Positions 42,359 through 50,786 of a stretch of 52,197 nt of DNA are shown here, one piece after another. This DNA comes from Bacillota bacterium. Lineage in GTDB: Bacteria; Bacillota; UBA5301; JAMCQP01. The DNA lies in assembly GCA_023381695.1 (NCBI GenBank), contig JAMCQP010000096.1, forward strand, positions 1 through 52,197, read 5' to 3'. Below the pieces are notes generated by a model. It ran no database searches, was not told where the DNA came from, and saw nothing but the letters and a program-made list of their open reading frames with translations. How positions within the stretch are numbered: position 1 is the first letter of the stretch; every line of letters begins with the position of its first letter. Position numbers and translations under genes: made by a program.

Positions 42359-42730
42359 ATGATTAATGCAAGCCCTTTTGTATTGATTGAAAATTGTACG
42401 GAGGCTATCAAAAATTACCAGAAAATATTTGGCGGAGAAATTAAAATCCTTAACGAACAAGCTGGTAAAGTTATGAATGCTGAATTACATCTGGGAGGCA
42501 CTCTTATTCATTTCGCGGATACAATGGGTAAATCGGTTGCTTCGGGCAGGAATATTAGAATCCTTCTCCAATTCGACAGCGAAGATGAAATTAAAAAGAT
42601 TTATAATGAACTTAAAATTGAGGGGAAAGTCGACTTCGAATTACAGAAAGCGTTTTTCGGTGCACTACACGCCAGTTTAACGGATAAAAACGGTATCAAT
42701 TGGGATCTCAATTGTTTTTTAGCAAGATAG
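42359..42730 (+). CDS. VOC-superfamily (PhnB/glyoxalase-like) protein
   Basis: A 123-aa protein with the PhnB-type start INASPFVLIENCTEAIKNYQKIFGGEI, a middle strand MNAELHLGGTLIHFAD, and the ending TDKNGINWDLNCFL. These small VOC proteins resemble dioxygenases or resistance proteins, but no metal triad can be assigned with certainty. AAGGAAT precedes ATG 42359. It lies 52 bp after the ArsR gene, with a terminator beyond, so it may be the third gene of the cassette. Confidence 0.85.
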   Translation: MINASPFVLIENCTEAIKNYQKIFGGEIKILNEQAGKVMNAELHLGGTLIHFADTMGKSVASGRNIRILLQFDSEDEIKKIYNELKIEGKVDFELQKAFFGALHASLTDKNGINWDLNCFLAR

Positions 42731-42747
42731 CATTACTCTATATAGAA

Positions 42748-42780
42748 AAAAGCTGGTGTCTGAAACCAGCTTTTAATTTT
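42748..42780 (+). terminator. Intrinsic terminator after the VOC gene
   Basis: Stem AAAAGCTGGT / ACCAGCTTTT (10 bp, 7-base loop), with the right arm running into TTTTAATTTT, 18 bp after the VOC stop. It closes the plus-strand cassette. Confidence 0.9.
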
Positions 42781-42795
42781 TGATTGGAATGGTCT

Positions 42796-42890
42796 TCAGG
42801 CAAGCGTCCGTTCCAGCAATTCCACGTACCTTGCCGGGTCGAAGAGCGCGGCGGTATGCCCCTCTCGATCACAATGGCCTCCGCTCTTTT
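42796..42890 (-). pseudogene. Possible 3' fragment of an unidentified gene
   Basis: On the minus strand one frame reads HTAALFDPARYVELLERTLA and a stop, with an in-frame stop about 15 codons earlier. It looks like the tail of a real protein (GC-rich, typical helix) but too little is left to name it. It includes the right copy of the direct repeat (42795-42822). I see nothing else in 42781-42990. Confidence 0.3.
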
Positions 42891-42990
42891 GGGGCTGGGT
42901 TACCAGGCGGTCCCGCTGGCCGCACAGGCCCTGCTGGCAGGAAGACGGGGTCATACAAAAAAGAGGCGTCCTGATAACCCTGGCCTGTAA

Positions 42991-43776
42991 TCAGGTCCGT
43001 GGTTTGCCGGAAGGGACCCCCTGGCCCGCGAGTGGCCGTTCTTTGGCGACACGCCGATTCGTTCCCCACTCCAGTCTGACCGCCTGTTTCGGGCAGGTGT
43101 CTGCGCATTGCCCGCACAAGATGCATTCATCTTTATTCATGCCGCCTGCCTTAACCATGCCCATCACGTCAAGGCTCATCGGGCATTCCCGGCCGCAGCG
43201 GCCACAGGAGTTGCAGCGATCTTCTTCGGCGGTAAGTTGAAGGGCGGGCCAGCCTCCCAGGTTGCGGAGACGGCGGCCAAGGATCATGAAGGGGGCAATC
43301 CAGCAGAGATGGTGGCAGAAAGAGCGCCTACCTGCCGTAAGAGCCAGGCCGACCATAAGCGTCAGGAAAAAGTAGTAGATTATGTAGCTGCCCGGTTCGG
43401 CGATGGAGATTCCTTCAACCGTCTGGTACAACGGATCTGCCCTGTGAAAACCGCCTGAGCGGATCGCCAGCCCGGCGAGCAACACAAGCCAGGGGAACCA
43501 GATCAGGTACTTGACCCAGTGGCCCCGGGTAACCGGTTTGCACTGCCCCAAGACTGTCGCGTCGTGAAGACCCGCCGACGGGCAGACCCAGCCGCAAAAG
43601 GCACGCCCAACGACCAGTGAGACCAGGAAGAGCAAGCCGAAGAGCATAAGGCTTCCGGCCAGAACGCCTTCCAAGGCGCCCTGAAGGGGAAGCACCGGTG
43701 AAAGGTAATAAATGGTGATGGGGAAGAGTAGAAACGAGACCAGAACGAGGAACTTGCGCAAACGCTGTCTTTTCAC
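42991..43776 (-). CDS. Membrane 4Fe-4S protein (NapH/CcoG-like)
   Basis: A 261-aa protein with about four membrane helices, a CGWVCP motif (61-66) after the second and CHHLC (154-158) after the fourth. Two classical 4Fe-4S motifs follow at the C-terminus, CNSCGRCGRECP (188-199) and CILCGQCADTCP (218-229). This is the NapH/polyferredoxin type that moves electrons between the membrane and cytoplasmic or exported redox partners. The start GTG 43776 overlaps the PadR stop (GTGA) behind GGAGGTGA. With the nearby multiheme cytochrome it suggests a respiratory electron chain, but the two are separated by an intron and a terminator. Confidence 0.9.
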   Translation of the reverse strand: MKRQRLRKFLVLVSFLLFPITIYYLSPVLPLQGALEGVLAGSLMLFGLLFLVSLVVGRAFCGWVCPSAGLHDATVLGQCKPVTRGHWVKYLIWFPWLVLLAGLAIRSGGFHRADPLYQTVEGISIAEPGSYIIYYFFLTLMVGLALTAGRRSFCHHLCWIAPFMILGRRLRNLGGWPALQLTAEEDRCNSCGRCGRECPMSLDVMGMVKAGGMNKDECILCGQCADTCPKQAVRLEWGTNRRVAKERPLAGQGVPSGKPRT

Positions 43777-44342
43777 GGTTGATCACCTCCGCTGGATTGA
43801 TGGCTCTGGAGCAATTTGAGAGCCTCTTCAGCCCACTCGAGATACGCCTTGTAAACTTTTTCTCCAAAAATCACCGTCAGTAGGTAGTATAAGTGGTCCG
43901 GCGAGTCGCCCAGGGCTAGCCGGAGTTCTTCGCCATACGCCGCCAGGAGATCGGCGGCCCCTGAGTATCTCGCCCGAAAAGCCTCGATGGCTGCAATGTT
44001 GGCTTCTCGCCCGACCAGACCGCCGAAGAAGAGCTTGAGCAGGATCTCGTACCTGACGTATTCCTTCGAGGCTGGCTCCTCAAGCCACCGCCGAAGCAAT
44101 TGCCGGCCGCGGTCGGTTATCGAGTATACATACCTGTCGGGACGCCCGGGATGGTGCTCGCCGGCCCTCACAATCATTCCGTCGGCCTCTAGTTTCTTCA
44201 AAGTAGGGTAAAGCTGCCCGAATCCCACGTCCCAGAACTGGGAGATCGACACCTCAATCCTCTTTTTCATATCGTAACCGCTCATCGGTTCGTGGTTCAA
44301 CAGACCGAGAATGATGTAAACGGTGCGATTGTCTATGGCCAC
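43773..44342 (-). CDS. PadR-family transcriptional regulator
   Basis: A 189-aa regulator: winged helix with VYIILGLLNHEPMSGYDMKKRIE and FGQLYPTLKKLEADGMIVRAG, then a Vir-type C-terminal helical domain used for dimerisation. PadR proteins sense small molecules or stress and repress adjacent genes. I chose GTG 44342, with GGGAG eight bases upstream; TTG 44357 is an alternative. It overlaps the 4Fe-4S gene by 4 bp and so is co-expressed with it. A perfect palindrome in its promoter (44396-44420) is the likely operator. Confidence 0.92.
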   Translation of the reverse strand: MAIDNRTVYIILGLLNHEPMSGYDMKKRIEVSISQFWDVGFGQLYPTLKKLEADGMIVRAGEHHPGRPDRYVYSITDRGRQLLRRWLEEPASKEYVRYEILLKLFFGGLVGREANIAAIEAFRARYSGAADLLAAYGEELRLALGDSPDHLYYLLTVIFGEKVYKAYLEWAEEALKLLQSHQSSGGDQP

Positions 44343-44395
44343 AGGACACACTCCCAACCAGTCCGCCTGTAACTCAACGGCAGGTATTCCTGCAA

Positions 44396-44427
44396 TCCAT
44401 ATATCATGATGATATATGGATGGTCAA
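44396..44427 (-). promoter_or_regulatory. padR promoter with 25-bp palindromic operator
   Basis: TTGACC (44422-44427), 18 bases, TATATG (44398-44403) on the minus strand. Over the spacer and -10 lies a perfect inverted repeat with 11-bp arms (TCCATATATCA / TGATATATGGA) around a 3-bp centre, 44396-44420. Binding by PadR would block the polymerase. Confidence 0.75.
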
Positions 44428-44451
44428 GAGGTATTTGAATTTCCCCGCCAA

Positions 44452-46340
44452 ATCGAGTAGGGGGCGGGGTCGCCCCGCCCCCTCTCACACCACCGGACGT
44501 GCGGTACCGCATCCGGCGGTTCACCGAGCTTGACGAAGTAGTTGGTAGCGTTCGGATAAACTCATGAGGCCTTGGGCTTGCCAATAGGCGTTGCCCAGGG
44601 CCTTATTTAGTGCCGCCGAGCCCGCCACGAACCAGCACCCCCGCCGGGCACCCGCTGCCTTTCGCACCTGCCACTCCGGCACCCCATGGGCGCGCAGTTC
44701 CCGCACTCGCGTGCGGTAGCGCTTCCATTGCTTCCAGGCCACCATCCGCATTCTGCGGCGTAGCCATTGGTCAATGGTTAGGAGTATCGTTTGGGCATCT
44801 GCCAAAGAAAAGTAGGTTACCCAGCCCATCAAGTACTCGTTGAGTGCCTTGATTCGCTCTTTTTGGGCTTGACTGCGGCTGCGCGACGTCAGGTCCCTTA
44901 TTTTCTCCTTCAGCCTTTTCAGGCTCTCGGGGGCAATCCGGATTCCCGTCTTCCCCTGGAGCCGGTACATGCTGAACCCCAGGAACTTCAGCCGCCACGG
45001 CCGGTCCACCGCACTTTTGGATTCATTTACCTTGAGTTTTAACCGTTCTTGCAAGAATTGTCGTACCCCAGCCATGACCCTCTCCCCGGCCCTCCGGCTC
45101 CTTACGTAGATGTTACAGTCGTCGGCGTATCTTACGAACCTGTGGCCTCGCCTCTCCAGTTCCTTATCCAGGTCGTCGAGCATGATGTTGGCCAAGAGCG
45201 GACTTAACGGGCCGCCCTGCGGCGTCCCCTCCTCACTGACCATCACCACGCCGTTTACCATCACCCCCGCGTTTAGATAGGCTCGGATGAGTCGCAGCAC
45301 GCGTTTATCCTCTACCCTGCGCGCCACGCGGGCCATGAGCTTGTCGTGATTGACCCGGTCGAAGAACTTCTCCAGGTCAATGTCCACTACCCATGTATGC
45401 CCCTCTTCTACATACTGCCGCGCCCTCTTTACCGCATCATGGGCCTTCCGGCCTGGCCGGAAGCCGAAACTGGATTCCGAAAAGGTTGGGTCGAAGATCG
45501 GGGTCAACACCTGCAAGAGTGCCTGCTGGATCAAGCGGTCCACGACGGTGGGAATTCCTAATAGTCTTTTGCCGCCGCTGGGTTTCGGGATTTCGACCCG
45601 TCGTACCGGCTCCGGTGTATAGGTCCCCTTTAGCAGTCTGTCACGAATTTGCGCCCAGTTCTCCCGCAGATAATCCCGGAGGGATTTTACCGTGATTCCG
45701 TCCACGCCTGGCGCTCCTCCGTTCCGTTCCACCCGCCGTAGCGCGGCCCACATGTTTTCGCGGGCCACCACCCTTTCCATCAGGCTACTACCACTTCCTT
45801 CGTGGGATGTCTCCGTGGTTTGTGCCGGGTGTGCGCTCCGCCCTTCCGTGGTGCCCCGCGGCTTCACCGCTTCCTCCCGCGGGAAGGCCCCTTGCGGGGT
45901 ATTCTGCTCTCCTTGCGCGCGTCTCGAACTCACCAGGTTCACCCCTGACTCAATGTTTGGCCCTTCCCCCTGGCTGGCCTGCCCTGGGTACTATGGCCTC
46001 TGCTGACTCCTGCCGGCTCCAACGCTGCCTTTCGGCCTCGTTTGTTGGGTCCCCAACGTTTCCGGCAGGTCTCCCCGGGTAAGAGCGCCGACTTTCTCCC
46101 CATGTACCCGCCCAATTTACTGCCGTGTCCCTTGGCTGCATGGGGCTTTGTCTTGCTTTGCAGACTCGCCCGAACGCGTCAGCCTCTCCTTGGGTTCGTG
46201 GTCCTCGGGTCGGGGATTTGCCTCCAGCTTCCTTCAGATTCCCCCTCGCGACGGACACCCTTGCCTTTGGCTAACGGTTGGTGCAGCCAACCTCCGTACA
46301 GGTCTTTCACCTGCTAGTCGCGCGCCCGTGCCGGGCGCAC
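44452..46340 (-). mobile_element. Complete group II intron (terminator-inserting IIC type)
   Basis: The 5' end on the minus strand is GTGCGCCCGGCACGGGC at 46340. The 3' part after the reverse transcriptase stop forms domain V (about 44489-44522: CCGGATGCGG, TACC, CCGCACGTCCGG) and a GC-rich domain VI (about 44455-44488). It ends CTACTCGAT at 44452. The element is 1889 nt and carries an intact reverse transcriptase. It begins directly after the TTT of an intrinsic terminator, the known target of class C introns. The 5' 400 nt (45943-46340) is ribozyme sequence without other genes. The right end is well fixed, the left end within a few bases. Confidence 0.9.
44521..45942 (-). CDS. ltrA: Group II intron reverse transcriptase/maturase
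   Basis: A 473-aa intron-encoded protein: N-terminal linker, then fingers and palm with GGAPGVDGITVKSL, RLLGIPTVVDRLIQQAL, SESSFGFRPGRKAHDA, EEGTPQGGPLSPLLANIMLD and the active site RYADDCNIYV (YADD 272-275). The maturase X domain follows with RRMRMVAWKQWKRYRTR, and the protein ends LSERYQLLRQAR. No HNH endonuclease Cys pairs follow, as in class C introns. All key residues are present, so the intron may be active. The GTG start at 45942 is uncertain. The stop lies just before domain V. Confidence 0.95.
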   Translation of the reverse strand: MNLVSSRRAQGEQNTPQGAFPREEAVKPRGTTEGRSAHPAQTTETSHEGSGSSLMERVVARENMWAALRRVERNGGAPGVDGITVKSLRDYLRENWAQIRDRLLKGTYTPEPVRRVEIPKPSGGKRLLGIPTVVDRLIQQALLQVLTPIFDPTFSESSFGFRPGRKAHDAVKRARQYVEEGHTWVVDIDLEKFFDRVNHDKLMARVARRVEDKRVLRLIRAYLNAGVMVNGVVMVSEEGTPQGGPLSPLLANIMLDDLDKELERRGHRFVRYADDCNIYVRSRRAGERVMAGVRQFLQERLKLKVNESKSAVDRPWRLKFLGFSMYRLQGKTGIRIAPESLKRLKEKIRDLTSRSRSQAQKERIKALNEYLMGWVTYFSLADAQTILLTIDQWLRRRMRMVAWKQWKRYRTRVRELRAHGVPEWQVRKAAGARRGCWFVAGSAALNKALGNAYWQAQGLMSLSERYQLLRQAR

Positions 46341-46375
46341 AAAGCAACCCCCTGCCTAAAAAAGCAGGGGGCTGC
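46341..46375 (-). terminator. Intrinsic terminator of the cytochrome gene, interrupted by the intron
   Basis: Stem GCAGCCCCCTGC / GCAGGGGGTTGC (12 bp, one G-U) with loop TTTTTTAG, followed by TTT; the intron starts at the next base. It lies 69 bp after the multiheme cytochrome stop. Confidence 0.88.
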
Positions 46376-46443
46376 ATCGCAAGCCTGATGATTTGGATTT
46401 AATTGATGCCCGATACCTTTACCAACCGCAAAAGGCGCCCGGC

Positions 46444-47985
46444 CTACTTCAGCGTATCCAGCTTCTTGTTCGCGGCGGTCAGGAGAGCCATGGCGTAATC
46501 GTAGTTGTGAACGCCGTTGCTCTTGTCGGAGACGACGATCTCGTAGTTCAGCCTGGCTTCCAGGTAGGTCTTGTTCTTGCCATACTTGGCCGCCAGCTTG
46601 TCGATCTTCGCCTTGGCGCCGGCCAACTGCGCCTTCACATCACCCTGCCACTTGTCCATGCGGGCCTGGAGATAATCCTGGCTGGCTCCCGGATGGCAAG
46701 AACTGCAGGAATCGGGCATGTTGTACTTCTTGCCCTCGGACGGCAGCACCACCCGCATCAAGTGGCTGCGCTTTTCGCCCATGGTCTTGGGCATATGGCA
46801 ATCCACGCAGGTGACCCCAGCCTTGTACATCTCGCTGGGGCCGGCGTTGGCCACGCCCACGCCACCGGTGCCGAGGGTAAGCTCCTTCTGGGTATGATGC
46901 GGCGTCTGGCCTACCTGCACCTTTCCGGCGGTATGGCAGACGGTGCAGCTCTCCTCCTCGGACCGCCGCAAAAGGCCCGGACGTCCATCAGGGCCATGGG
47001 AATCATGGCAGACCTGGCAGGTCACGGCCTGTTTGGCGTCGGCCATCTTGACCTTGCCGTCTTTGACCAGATTGGCATCGGCCGAATGGCAGCTCAAGCA
47101 GGAATCGCCGGCATGCCCGCTGCTTTTGAGGCCGTCAAGGGCCCTGGCGTGCGGGCTGACCAGCCACTCCGGATACTGCATATGATGGGAGTTCCGGGCG
47201 TTGCCGGTCGGCCACCAGTCCTTCGGCGCATTCTGGGGCGAAGAAGAGGTGTAATAGTCGGCCAAAACTGCGCCTGGCCTGTATTGCCCTTTGTCATTAT
47301 AAGGATAGCCGAAGGGCTTCCCGTCAGGCTTCTTGGCCACGGAAGCGCCGCGGGTATGGCACTGGCCGCAGTTCTCGGCGGAATAGCTGACCACGATGTT
47401 GGACCTGGCCGGCCCGGAAACATGCTCGCTGGCCGGCCCGTGGCACTGCTCGCAGGTGATGCCCAGCCCGCTGAAGCTCCGCGCCACGTTGGGGTTCTTT
47501 TGAGTCGGAACCTTGAGAGCCGTGACATGGCAACCGGCGCAGGTGGAGAGCCAGGGGGTGCCCTCTTCGATCCCTTCGGTCTCGATCTCCCACTCCTTGG
47601 AGCCGAAGTTCCAGGAAGCCCAGAGCACCGGGTAATCATCGGCGGGAACGCCAAAGGCGCCCTTCTTCCCCACCAGTTCCTGAACCTTGAGCAGGCCCGG
47701 CTTGCCCAGCAGGGCAAACTGGAGATCATCCGCGGTAAAGTTGACCATCTTGGGGTTCTTCCCGCTCAGATCGCCGCCAAATGCCTTGGGATCCTTGGAA
47801 AGGTCCTTTACAAACTGGCCATGCGTGGTGTTGGACCAGGCGGTGTGGACCGGGTTGTGGCACGCGCGGCAGGCGCCGTCCCCCACATACGCGGCCTTGT
47901 CCGACGGTGCGGCCAAAGCCCCGATGGAAAGGCCCAGGACCAGTACTGCGGAGCAGATCGCCGTCAATAATGCACTCTTTTTCAC
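46444..47985 (-). CDS. Secreted nine-heme cytochrome c
   Basis: A 513-aa exported protein with a signal peptide (VKKSALLTAICSAVLVLGLS) and nine CXXCH heme sites: CRACH, CAGCH, CEQCH, CGQCH, CLSCH, CQVCH, CTVCH, CVDCH and CSSCH. Extra His residues (for example DSHG, HTQK and SHLMR) could be distal ligands. The C-terminal 90 residues are helical without hemes. The overall look is that of multiheme c554/NrfB/hydroxylamine-oxidoreductase-related electron carriers; I cannot say whether it is an enzyme or a wire. The start GTG 47985 follows GGAGGGACGATA. The gene ends in a strong terminator now joined to an intron. Confidence 0.92.
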   Translation of the reverse strand: MKKSALLTAICSAVLVLGLSIGALAAPSDKAAYVGDGACRACHNPVHTAWSNTTHGQFVKDLSKDPKAFGGDLSGKNPKMVNFTADDLQFALLGKPGLLKVQELVGKKGAFGVPADDYPVLWASWNFGSKEWEIETEGIEEGTPWLSTCAGCHVTALKVPTQKNPNVARSFSGLGITCEQCHGPASEHVSGPARSNIVVSYSAENCGQCHTRGASVAKKPDGKPFGYPYNDKGQYRPGAVLADYYTSSSPQNAPKDWWPTGNARNSHHMQYPEWLVSPHARALDGLKSSGHAGDSCLSCHSADANLVKDGKVKMADAKQAVTCQVCHDSHGPDGRPGLLRRSEEESCTVCHTAGKVQVGQTPHHTQKELTLGTGGVGVANAGPSEMYKAGVTCVDCHMPKTMGEKRSHLMRVVLPSEGKKYNMPDSCSSCHPGASQDYLQARMDKWQGDVKAQLAGAKAKIDKLAAKYGKNKTYLEARLNYEIVVSDKSNGVHNYDYAMALLTAANKKLDTLK

Positions 47986-48111
47986 TATCGTCCCTCCATC
48001 TCCCGCTGGATCTGACCGGCTGGCAACCGCACCAGTCCCATTTTCACCTCCTTTTCCCGGCGGGTTTGTTCCGACATTCACAATCATGGCGTGGAACCAC
48101 CGTCAAAAAGC

Positions 48112-48131
48112 AAAAAAATCCTCTTCGGAGG
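48112..48131 (-). terminator. Possible weak terminator after mbl
   Basis: CCTC-CGAA-GAGG, then A and seven T on the minus strand, just after the mbl stop. The stem is only 4 bp, so this is tentative. Confidence 0.35.
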
Positions 48132-48137
48132 GGGGTT

Positions 48138-49160
<1,023 letters not shown>

Positions 49161-49257
49161 GACTTCGCGCTTAACCTCCTCCGCAAGCACTGCGTTGCCT
49201 GGCGCCTGTCTGTCAGTTTCTTCTATCGGCAGCTAGTGGAAAGACCTAAAAGCAGAA

Positions 49258-49293
49258 TTTGCCACAGAACACCTTTCCACATTCTGTGACAAA
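49258..49293 (-). other. Long inverted repeat between spoIIID and mbl
   Basis: TTTGTCACAGAA and TTCTGTGGCAAA (minus strand, 12-bp arms with one G-U pair) around a 12-base loop. No clear T-run follows directly. It could be an attenuator or a protein site in the spoIIID-mbl leader. Confidence 0.5.
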
Positions 49294-49331
49294 TTCCTTC
49301 CTCTTCCTATATGATTCCCGCATGCTCCGGG

Positions 49332-49586
49332 TCAGGACGCCTTGCGGCGATACTTTTTGCGGGTTGCCTCCCCGCCCCGGATATGCCGTTCGGCCTTGTT
49401 GTTCTCCAGGATCTTCTTGACCCTTCTGGCCAGTTCCTTGTTCACTCTTGGCAACCTTTCGGTCATGTCCTTATGAATAGTGCTTTTACTGACGTCAAAG
49501 ACGTCGGCGGCTTGCCTGACCGTGGCCTTCGTATCTAAAATAAAGGAGCTCACTTCCAGCACCCGTTTGCGGATGTAGTCCCTCAT
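49332..49586 (-). CDS. spoIIID: Sporulation transcription factor SpoIIID
   Basis: An 84-aa helix-turn-helix regulator that controls many sigma-E and sigma-K genes in the mother cell. MRDYIRKRVLEVSSFIL, TVRQAADVFDVSKSTIHKDM (the HTH), TERLPRVN and HIRGGEATRKKYRRK match the family closely along its length. ATG 49586 has GGAGGG upstream; the frame is open to 49619. The 46-bp gap before it holds a near-palindrome TGGCATNATGCCA. Its presence shows the organism belongs to an endospore-forming lineage. Confidence 0.97.
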   Translation of the reverse strand: MRDYIRKRVLEVSSFILDTKATVRQAADVFDVSKSTIHKDMTERLPRVNKELARRVKKILENNKAERHIRGGEATRKKYRRKAS

Positions 49587-49665
49587 GCCCCCCAGCCCTC
49601 CCTCGCTGTTTTTGTACATTTATATTGCGAGGGAGATGGCATTATGCCAGATGTGCCTTAATGAT

Positions 49666-50757
49666 TCAAGGCAACCAGGCTCTGGGGTCCACCGACGCTC
49701 CATCCCTGGCCAGGGCAAAGTGCAACAGGGCTTCCCCGGCGCCTTCCCCGCCGGGGATCATTCCGGCGCGGCCGATGACTTTCCCGCGGGAGACCTGATC
49801 GCCTTTAGCAACCAGGATCTGCGCCAACAGCCCGTAGGTGGAACGCCACCCGCCGCCATGCTCGATGACCACCGTGTAGGCATCAGCCTTGCTATGGTAG
49901 GGCACCGGCATCCGGGAAGCCTCCACCACCGTCCCCGGAAAAACCGCCACCACCGGCGTGCCCGCGGGGACATTCAGGTCCAGGCCGTCGTGAAAGCGCC
50001 AGTCCCCAAAGACCGGATGCTTCCTCCAGCCAAATGAGACTATCGCCTCGCCCCGAGCCGGCCAGACCAGGTTGCCAAACCTTTCCGCCGGTTGAGAAAC
50101 TGTCGCCGGGGCGGAGATGGCTGGCTTAACCGCCGGGGTTGTGGAGGCCGGCGGGGAGATCGCCGGTGCAGCGGCCGGCGGGGATGTCGCCGGGTTCCCA
50201 GCCGGGGTTGCCTGCGGACCCACTCCCTGGTTGGAGCCGGCTTGAAGCTGGTCGCCCAGTTCCGTCCGGACCCCCTGCTTGAGCCGTCCTACCGCCTCCT
50301 GGGAGGAGTCCGCCCCTTTCTGGGCCGCCGGAAGCGCCTCTTCCCTCTTTACCATTGGAGAGGTATTTTGGCCGACCTGGCTCTTGTTTACGCTTCCAAA
50401 CAGGTGGTAGCTTTGCTGCAGTGTAGCCGCCAGCAGGCCGATGGCCACCATCACCAGGGCGTACGCATACCATCGCCGGAGATCAGAGCGCCTGGCTCTC
50501 CTGGGCATCTGTTCCTTCTCTTGCGGTTCCAACGCCGTTTCCCGGGCCTCCCCGGCTTCGTTTTGGATCTCCGTCGCCGTCTTTACCGGCTTTCGGGCCT
50601 TCCGTGCCTCCTTTCGGGCATCTCTGGCATCCTGCCTGGCCTGACCGAGGATCTCCCCGAACCGGCCGAAGAGGATACGGGTCCACCCCCGCCCGCGCCC
50701 GCCGCCTTTCCGTAGATCTGAAACCCGAGGCCATCTTTCCCGTTCATGATCTTTCAT
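49666..50757 (-). CDS. spoIIQ: SpoIIQ-like M23 (LytM) domain protein, catalytic His missing
   Basis: A 363-aa protein: basic cytoplasmic N-terminus of about 95 residues, one membrane helix (about 97-115), a Pro/Ala-rich linker (about 170-225), then an M23 domain with HDGLD (256-260). In active LytM enzymes a His-x-His follows; here it is LLH (His346), so the zinc ligands remain but the catalytic His is Leu. SpoIIQ in Bacillus is likewise an inactive M23 fold that joins SpoIIIAH across the forespore membranes. The location between spoIID and spoIIID supports this. The cytoplasmic tail is unusually long. ATG 50757 follows GGGGTGAT. Confidence 0.87.
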   Translation of the reverse strand: MKDHERERWPRVSDLRKGGGRGRGWTRILFGRFGEILGQARQDARDARKEARKARKPVKTATEIQNEAGEARETALEPQEKEQMPRRARRSDLRRWYAYALVMVAIGLLAATLQQSYHLFGSVNKSQVGQNTSPMVKREEALPAAQKGADSSQEAVGRLKQGVRTELGDQLQAGSNQGVGPQATPAGNPATSPPAAAPAISPPASTTPAVKPAISAPATVSQPAERFGNLVWPARGEAIVSFGWRKHPVFGDWRFHDGLDLNVPAGTPVVAVFPGTVVEASRMPVPYHSKADAYTVVIEHGGGWRSTYGLLAQILVAKGDQVSRGKVIGRAGMIPGGEGAGEALLHFALARDGASVDPRAWLP

Positions 50758-50786
50758 TAAAATCACCCCGGGCTAGCATCCCCAGG

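Noticed and set aside
42780-42990. Two 64-68 codon plus-strand frames
   Set aside because: No ribosome site, and the minus strand looks like a better gene remnant.
46393-47970. A 525-codon plus-strand open frame opposite the cytochrome gene
   Set aside because: Antisense to nine clear heme motifs; explained by GC codon bias.
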